NCBI RefSeq assembly: GCF_047663525.1
Contig: NC_092587.1
Coordinates: 143,770,001-143,834,000, forward strand
DNA: 64,000 nucleotides
From: Anas platyrhynchos
Taxonomy: Eukaryota > Chordata > Aves > Anseriformes > Anatidae
Reading direction: 5' to 3'
Shown here: one piece after another, positions 58,827-64,000 of the stretch
How the letters are laid out: each line of letters starts with the position of its first letter
Position numbering within the stretch: position 1 is the first letter of the stretch
Position numbers and translations under genes: made by a program
The notes under the pieces: model-generated
What the model saw: only the letters and a program-made list of their open reading frames with translations
The model's database searches: none
What the model was told of the DNA's origin: nothing

Positions 58827-59216
58827 AAACTTTCTGAAAAGTTTCACCAACTTGAAGAGAGATTATTCTCCTCCGTACCTGTACAAAGCAGTGTCTCAGC
58901 TGTCAGGGGTAGGCGTTCACCCACACAAGGAAGACGATATGGTGGGTACTCACCTCGTGCCACCCTGTGGTTTTACTTACGAGACCATGGAGAGGACATG
59001 AGAAAATGGGATGGAAAATCTACCGCGACCCTAGAGGCACGGGTACGTGAGTTGCAAAAGAAAACAATCAGGAAAAAGGGATTCTCTGAAAAGTTTGCTG
59101 CTCCAACTTCCAGCAGACAGTCCTTCAAACACAGAAACGAAGAAGATTCTGACCAGGATTAGGGGGGCCCTGCCTCCAGCCAGGGGGAGGAAAGGGACAA
59201 TCGAGTTTATTGGACT
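58827..59216 (+). CDS. gag-pol linker read in the same frame between two amber codons
   Basis: The frame after TAG 58824 stays open to a second TAG at 59160-59162 and then runs straight into the pol frame, so gag, linker and pol share one frame. The linker holds a coiled-coil-like piece and an Arg/Gly-rich basic patch (RGRRSPTQGRRYGGYSPR), a possible nucleic-acid-binding region in place of zinc knuckles. The second TAG is followed by ggggggccctgcc, which could be a readthrough context. The first may be a decay mutation. Confidence 0.6.
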
Positions 59217-62200
59217 GTGTGGATTCGATGGCCTGGCATGTCACGCGCACAGAAGTATAAGGCTTTAGTAGACACCGGTGCACAATGTACTATAATGCCA
59301 TCGAGCTATAAAGGACCAGAGCCCATCTATATTTGTGGAGTGACAGAGGGATCTCAGCAGTTGACTGTATTGGAGGCTGAAGTGAGTCTGACTGGGAATG
59401 AGTGGGAAAAGCACCGCATTGTGACTGGCCCGGATGCTCCATGTATCCTTGGCATAGACTATCTTAGAAGAGGATATTGCAAGGACCCAAAAGGGTTCCG
59501 GTGGGCTTTTGGTATAGCTGCCTTAGAGACAGAGGGCATTAAACAATTATCTACCTTGCCTGGTCTCTCAGAGGACCCCTCTGTTGTGGGGTTGCTGAGG
59601 GTCGAAGAACAGCAAGTGCCAGTCGCTACCACAACTGTGCACCGGCGGCAATATCGCACTAACCAAGACTCCCTGATTCCCATCCATAAGCTAATTCGTC
59701 AATTGGAGAGCCAAGGAGTGATCAGCAAGACCCATTCACCTTTCAATAGTCCCATATGGCCAGTGCGAAAGTCTATTGGCGAGTGGAGGCTAACAGTGGA
59801 CTATCGAGGCCTGAACGAAGTCACGCCACCACTGAGTGCTGCAGTGCCGGACATGCTGGAACTTCAGTACGAACTTGAGTCGAAGGCAGCCAAGTGGTAC
59901 GCCACAATTGATATCGCTAATGCATTTTTCTCCATCCCTCTAGCAGCAGAGTGCAGGCCACAATTTGCCTTCACTTGGAGGGGAGTCCAATATACTTGGA
60001 ATCGGCTGCCCCAGGGGTGGAAACACAGCCCTACCATTTGCCATGGACTGATCCAGTCTGCGCTAGAGCAGGGGGAAGCTCCTGAACACCTGCAGTACAT
60101 CGATGACATTATTGTGTGGGGTGACACAGCAGAGGAAGTTTTCGAGAAAGGGAAGAAAATAGTCCAAATCCTTCTCAAAGCCGGTTTTGCCATAAAACAA
60201 AATAAAGTCAAAGGACCTGCACGAGAGATCCAGTTTTTAGGAATAAAATGGCAAGATGGACGTCGTCAAATCCCAATGGATGTGATCAACAAAATAACAG
60301 CTATGTCTCCACCAACTAACAAAAAAGAAACACAGACTTTCCTAGGTGTTGTGGGGTTTTGGAGAATGCACATCCCAAATTACAGTCTGATTGTAAACCC
60401 GCTCTACCAAGTAACCCGTAAGAAGAATGAGTTTGAATGGGGCCCTGAACAGCGACAAGCCTTTGAACAAATCAAGCAGGAAATAGTCCATGCAGTAGCC
60501 CTCAGGCCAGTTCGAACAGGACCAGATGTAAAGAATGTGCTCTACACTGCAGCCGGGGAGAATGGCCCCACCTCGAGCCTCTGGCAGAAAGAACCTGGGG
60601 AAACTCGAGGTCGGCCTCTGGGGTTTTGGAGTCGGGGATACAGAGGATCTGAGGCCCGCTATACTCCAACTGAAAAGGAGATATTGGCAGCATATGAAGG
60701 AGTTCGATCTGCTTCGGAGGTGGTCGGTACTGAAGCGCAGCTCCTCCTAGCACCCCGATTGCCAGTACTAGGCTGGATGTTCAAGGGAAGGGTCCCCTCT
60801 ACGCATCATGCAACTGATGCTACATGGAGCAAGTGGGTTGCACTGATTACTCAGCGGGCTCGAATAGGAAACCCCAGTCGCCCAGGAATATTGGAAGTGA
60901 TCATGGACTGGCCAGAAGGCAAATACTTTGGGATATCATCAGAGGAGGAGGTGGGTCGTGCTGAAGAAGCCCCACTGTACAACCAGTTGCCAGAGAATGA
61001 AAAGAAATATGCCCTGTTCACTGATGGGTCCCGTCGTTTTGTGGGGAAGCATCGGAGATGGAAGGCTGCTGTATGGAGTCCTACGCGACGAGTTGCAGAA
61101 GCTGCTGAGGGAGAAGGTGAATCGAGTCAGTTTGCAGAAGTGAAAGCCATTCAGCTGGCTTTAGACATTGCTGAACGAGAAAAATGGCCAGTTCTCTATC
61201 TCTACACCGATTCATGGATGGTAGCAAATGCCCTGTGGGGATGGTTACAGCAATGGAAGCAAAACATCTGGCAGCGTAGGGGCAAACCCATCTGGGCTGC
61301 TGCATTGTGGCAAGATATTGCTGCTCGGGTAGAGAACCTGGCTGTGAAAGTACGCCACGTAGATGCTCATGTGCCCAAGAATCGGGCTACTGAAGAACAT
61401 CAAAACAACCAGCAGGTGGATCAGGCTGCTAAGATTGAAGTAGCTCAGGTGGACCTGGATTGGCAGCATAAAGGTGAATTATTTATAGCCCGATGGGCCC
61501 ATGACACCTCAGGCCATCAAGGTAGAGATGCAACATACAGATGGGCTCGTGATCGAGGGGTGGACCTGACCATGGACGCTATAGCACAGGTTATTCATGA
61601 CTGTGAAACATGTGCTGCAATCAAGCAAGCCAAACGGTCAAAGCCTCTTTGGTATGGAGGACGATGGCTGAAATATAAATATGGAGAGGCCTGGCAGATT
61701 GATTACATCACACTCCCTCAAACTCGCAATGGCAAGCGCCACGTACTTACAATGGTGGAAGCAACCACCGGATGGCTGGAAACATATCCTGTGCCTCATG
61801 CCACCGCCCGGAATACCATCCTGGGCCTTGAAAAGCAAGTCCTATGGCGACATGACACCCCAGAAAGAATAGAGTCAGACAATGGGACTCACTTCCGAAA
61901 CAACCTTATAGACACTTGGGCCAAAGAGCATGGTATTGAATGGGTGTATCACATCCCCTATCATGCACCAGCCTCCGGGAAAGTTGAACGATACAATGGC
62001 CTGTTAAAGACTACCTTGAAAGCAATGGGCGCTGGGACGTTCAAAAACTGGGATACGCATTTGGCAAAGGCCACCTGGTTAGTCAATACTAGGGGATCTA
62101 CCAACCGAGCTGGACCTGCCCAATCAAACCTGTTACGTACTGTAGCTGGGGATAAAGTTCCTGTAGTGCATGTAAAAAATATGCTGGGTAAAACAGTCTG

Positions 62201-62348
62201 GGCTACTCCTGCCTCAGGAAAAGGCAAACCTATTCGTGGAATTGTTTTCGCTCAGGGACCTGGATACACTTGGTGGGTGATGCAAAAGAACGGAGAGGTC
62301 CGGTGTGTACCTCAAGGAGATTTAATACTGGGTGAGAATAGCCCATAA
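59217..62348 (+). CDS. pol ORF of the nested ERV: protease, reverse transcriptase, RNase H, integrase
   Basis: An uninterrupted 1,043-codon frame. The first ATG is only the first Met after an amber codon, so the natural product is probably a readthrough Gag-Pol. Protease: VDTGAQ at residues 18-23. Reverse transcriptase: LPQGWKHSP and the YIDD catalytic box at 294-297. RNase H: FTDGS at 601-605 and YTDSWMVAN. Integrase: zinc ligands H762, H767, C796, C799 and catalytic D829, D888, E924 (D,D-35-E spacing), with a C-terminal GYTWWVMQKNGE block. All key catalytic residues seen are present. Old copies at 32941-34183 and 63661-64000 are homologous. Confidence 0.92.
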   Translation: MWIRWPGMSRAQKYKALVDTGAQCTIMPSSYKGPEPIYICGVTEGSQQLTVLEAEVSLTGNEWEKHRIVTGPDAPCILGIDYLRRGYCKDPKGFRWAFGIAALETEGIKQLSTLPGLSEDPSVVGLLRVEEQQVPVATTTVHRRQYRTNQDSLIPIHKLIRQLESQGVISKTHSPFNSPIWPVRKSIGEWRLTVDYRGLNEVTPPLSAAVPDMLELQYELESKAAKWYATIDIANAFFSIPLAAECRPQFAFTWRGVQYTWNRLPQGWKHSPTICHGLIQSALEQGEAPEHLQYIDDIIVWGDTAEEVFEKGKKIVQILLKAGFAIKQNKVKGPAREIQFLGIKWQDGRRQIPMDVINKITAMSPPTNKKETQTFLGVVGFWRMHIPNYSLIVNPLYQVTRKKNEFEWGPEQRQAFEQIKQEIVHAVALRPVRTGPDVKNVLYTAAGENGPTSSLWQKEPGETRGRPLGFWSRGYRGSEARYTPTEKEILAAYEGVRSASEVVGTEAQLLLAPRLPVLGWMFKGRVPSTHHATDATWSKWVALITQRARIGNPSRPGILEVIMDWPEGKYFGISSEEEVGRAEEAPLYNQLPENEKKYALFTDGSRRFVGKHRRWKAAVWSPTRRVAEAAEGEGESSQFAEVKAIQLALDIAEREKWPVLYLYTDSWMVANALWGWLQQWKQNIWQRRGKPIWAAALWQDIAARVENLAVKVRHVDAHVPKNRATEEHQNNQQVDQAAKIEVAQVDLDWQHKGELFIARWAHDTSGHQGRDATYRWARDRGVDLTMDAIAQVIHDCETCAAIKQAKRSKPLWYGGRWLKYKYGEAWQIDYITLPQTRNGKRHVLTMVEATTGWLETYPVPHATARNTILGLEKQVLWRHDTPERIESDNGTHFRNNLIDTWAKEHGIEWVYHIPYHAPASGKVERYNGLLKTTLKAMGAGTFKNWDTHLAKATWLVNTRGSTNRAGPAQSNLLRTVAGDKVPVVHVKNMLGKTVWATPASGKGKPIRGIVFAQGPGYTWWVMQKNGEVRCVPQGDLILGENSP

Positions 62349-62473
62349 ACTGAATTGTACCATGTTAATTAATATATTATACTGTATGTTATCACTACCA
62401 TGATTACTATAGGTGACTAATTAGAATGTATGGGAAAGAGTGTAACCTGAGCATGACATAAATGGTATGGAAT

Positions 62474-62487
62474 AAGGGGTGGATAGA
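62474..62487 (+). promoter_or_regulatory. polypurine tract of the nested ERV
   Basis: The sequence aaggggtggatag lies directly before the LTR start and matches the tract before the old LTR at 34508-34519. It would prime plus-strand DNA synthesis in the retroviral cycle. Confidence 0.75.
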
Positions 62488-63086
62488 TGTCCTGGTTTCA
62501 GTTAGAACAGAATTAATTTTCTTCCTAGTAGCTGGTGGAATGCTGTGTTTTGGCTTAGGATGAGAAGAGTGCTGATAACACCCCGATGCTTTAATTGTTG
62601 CAGAGCAGTGCTTATACTAAGCCAAGGACATCTCAGCCTTTTGCTCTGTCCTGCCAACGGGCAGGCTGGGGGTGCAGTAAGAGCTGGGAGGGGACAGACC
62701 CAGGACAGGTGACCCAAACTAGCCAAAGGGGTATTCCATACCATCTGACGTCATGCTAAACAATATATAGGGGTGGCTAGCCGGGGGAAGGGGGCCGGAC
62801 TGCTCGGGGTTAGGCTGGGCATCGGTCAGCGGGTGGTGAGCAATTGCATTGTGCATCACTTGTTTGTACATATTATTATTATTTCCCTATTATCACCATT
62901 GTATTATTATTATTATTATTGTTATTATTTTTTTTTGTTATTATTATTTTCCTGTCTTATTAAACTGTCTCTATCTCAACTCACGGGCTTCACTTTCCAT
63001 TTCTCTCCCCCGTCCCAGAGAGGGAGGGGGGAGGGTGAGCGAATGGCTGCGTGGTGTTTAGCTGCTGGCCGGGTTAAACCACGACA
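62488..63086 (+). mobile_element. 3' LTR of the nested ERV (599 bp)
   Basis: Begins TGTCCTGGTTTCAG and ends CCACGACA, the usual TG...CA ends. A TATA box (tatata at 62764-62769) and an ATTAAA signal (62959-62964) give a plausible U3/R layout. A TAT/ATT microsatellite at about 62873-62945 lies between them. With the 5' LTR almost gone, LTR divergence cannot be used to date the insertion. Confidence 0.9.
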
Positions 63087-63323
63087 GACGTGATATGGAA
63101 TATCCCTTTGATTGGTTTAGGTCAGCTGCCCTAGTGATGTTTTTCTCCTCACTTTTTGCCCGCCCCCTAGGAGGGTTAGAGAAAGGCCCAATGCTGTGCC
63201 ACTGCTGCTCAGCAGTAGACACGACACTGGTGTGATAACACTGCTGTTCCAGCTACGAGTACAGAGTACGGCACTGTATGGGCTGCTGCCGGGAAAGTTA
63301 ACATTCCAGCCAGACCCAGTACA
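63087..63323 (-). mobile_element. old ERV LTR, leading portion, antisense
   Basis: Continuation of the LTR at 56160-56609 past the nested insertion. Its - strand start tgtactgggtctggctgg lies at 63323, next to a polypurine tract (rc of cctccaccccttatt). Reverse complement of 34521-34762. Confidence 0.88.
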
Positions 63324-63660
63324 ACCTCCACCCCTTATTCCATAACATTTGTGTCACACTCAGATCCCCATATTTTAGCATACAAGCATTCTCATCATTA
63401 TTCCTGGTCCTTTAACAGGACAGGATTAATAGGCAGGTGTATCTTTTCATTCCATAGGTCTTTCCTGGAAAATGTTCATAAGAACTGTTGATGATTAGGT
63501 CTTCATCTGCCAAAGTGGCCACTCAAGGCAGGTGGAGTTGGATGTCTGGACGCCAGCACCAGCTTAGCTCAAGTCCTTGTTGCACTGCCCGGCTCCTTGC
63601 GAAGTTGACCTGTCGTTGATCCTACAGCATCTTCCTACAACATATAACTTATATTACAGA
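63324..63660 (-). other. region between old ERV integrase end and LTR
   Basis: Reverse complement of 34184-34520, about 337 bp with no ORF of note. It is longer than the 140 bp in the younger element, and no env-like sequence is seen. Confidence 0.7.
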
Positions 63661-64000
63661 TTAGTTTTCTCTCAATGTCAAATCTCCTTGAGGCACACAC
63701 TTGATATCCCCGTTCTTTTGCATGACCCACCAGGTATACCCTGGTCCTTGGGTGAAGACAATCCCACGAGTGGGTTTGCCTTTTCCCGAGGCAGGAGCAA
63801 CCCACACTGCCTTCCCCATCCACCTTCCTACATGCACTACGGGAACTTTAGCTCCTTTCACAGTGTGTAGGGGTTTTGTTTCGGCAGGACCAGCACGGCT
63901 GTCAGACCCCCTATTGTTAACTAGCCAAGTGGCTTCTGGTAGATTTGTGTCCCCTTGTTTCCACGTCCCAGCACCCAATGCTCGTAACACAGTCTTTAAC
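63661..64000 (-). pseudogene. old ERV integrase C-terminal part, runs off window edge
   Basis: An open frame on the - strand from the window edge (LKTVLRALGAGTWKQG) to a stop at 63661-63663. It covers the end of the integrase core and the GPGYTWWVMQKNGDIKC block. It is near-identical to 33838-34183. The state of the rest of this element lies outside the window. Confidence 0.85.

Larger units (their letters stand above)
56610..63086 (+). mobile_element. nested younger ERV-L-like retroelement, env-less
   Basis: In order: a 52-bp remnant of the 5' LTR, primer-binding site, gag-position ORF, pol ORF, polypurine tract and a complete 599-bp 3' LTR. There are only 140 bp between the pol stop and the 3' LTR, so there is no env. 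It lies inside the LTR of an older, related element. The pol reading frame is intact, which suggests a fairly recent insertion. Family placement as ERV-L-like with spumavirus-like traits (Lys1,2-type PBS, no CCHC knuckle seen) is inferred from motifs, not from a tree. Confidence 0.88.

Noticed and set aside
62849-63093. ORFs across the TAT/ATT repeat of the 3' LTR
   Set aside because: Translations of a microsatellite and LTR sequence with no coding features.
32245-64000. The whole rearrangement as a pure assembly artefact
   Set aside because: Not fully excluded. However, the arms differ by many small changes, distinct deletions and a nested insertion, and junctions sit at short homologies, as in real rearrangements. 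A simple collapse or duplicate contig would not give three different terminal exons.

Overview
The window is vertebrate nuclear DNA, almost certainly from a bird. Genes are split into GT-AG exons, CR1 LINE 3' ends occur repeatedly, the introns are fairly short, and there are ERV-L-like retroviral elements with LTRs of the TGTCCTGGTTTCAG type. The gene order RANBP2 then CCDC138, both on the + strand, is the conserved vertebrate order. The species cannot be named from the sequence.

Layout. 1-2120 is intergenic, with a CR1 endonuclease fragment and then a CpG-island promoter. 2121-32244 is a complete RANBP2 (Nup358) gene. I could join 30 coding exons with consistent phases into one 2,779-residue frame: an N-terminal helical domain, four Ran-binding domains, one zinc finger, one IR motif and a C-terminal cyclophilin domain. 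The human protein has eight zinc fingers and two IR motifs, so this copy is reduced in both. 32640-37830 is a mosaic: pieces of RANBP2 introns 1 and 24, a scrap of RANBP2 exon 20, a decayed ERV (RNase H/integrase plus LTR), an antisense copy of the last CCDC138 exon, CR1 pieces and a CpG-rich block. 39153-51706 holds eight exons of the 3' half of CCDC138. 51882-56160 repeats much of the first mosaic in inverted orientation. It also carries two upstream CCDC138 coiled-coil exons on the - strand and a 680-bp RANBP2 exon 20 fragment that still contains two degenerate zinc fingers missing from the main gene. 56160-64000 is an inverted copy of the decayed ERV, interrupted by a younger relative (56610-63086). 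The younger element has a Lys-type primer-binding site, a gag-position ORF, a long pol ORF, no env, a complete 3' LTR and a 5' LTR reduced to about 50 bases.

Interpretation. All three copies of the CCDC138 terminal exon are followed, at the same point about 175 bp past the stop, by the same antisense LTR. The ERV therefore landed behind CCDC138 before the locus was duplicated. Later inverted duplication, deletion at short homologies and a nested retroviral insertion scattered exons of both genes. RANBP2 looks intact. CCDC138 looks split: its 3' half is forward and two of its 5'-half exons lie inverted downstream. Either this is a lineage-specific rearrangement, with some likeness to the RANBP2-derived RGPD family of primates, or part of it is an assembly error between near-identical copies. 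Long reads across the junctions would decide.
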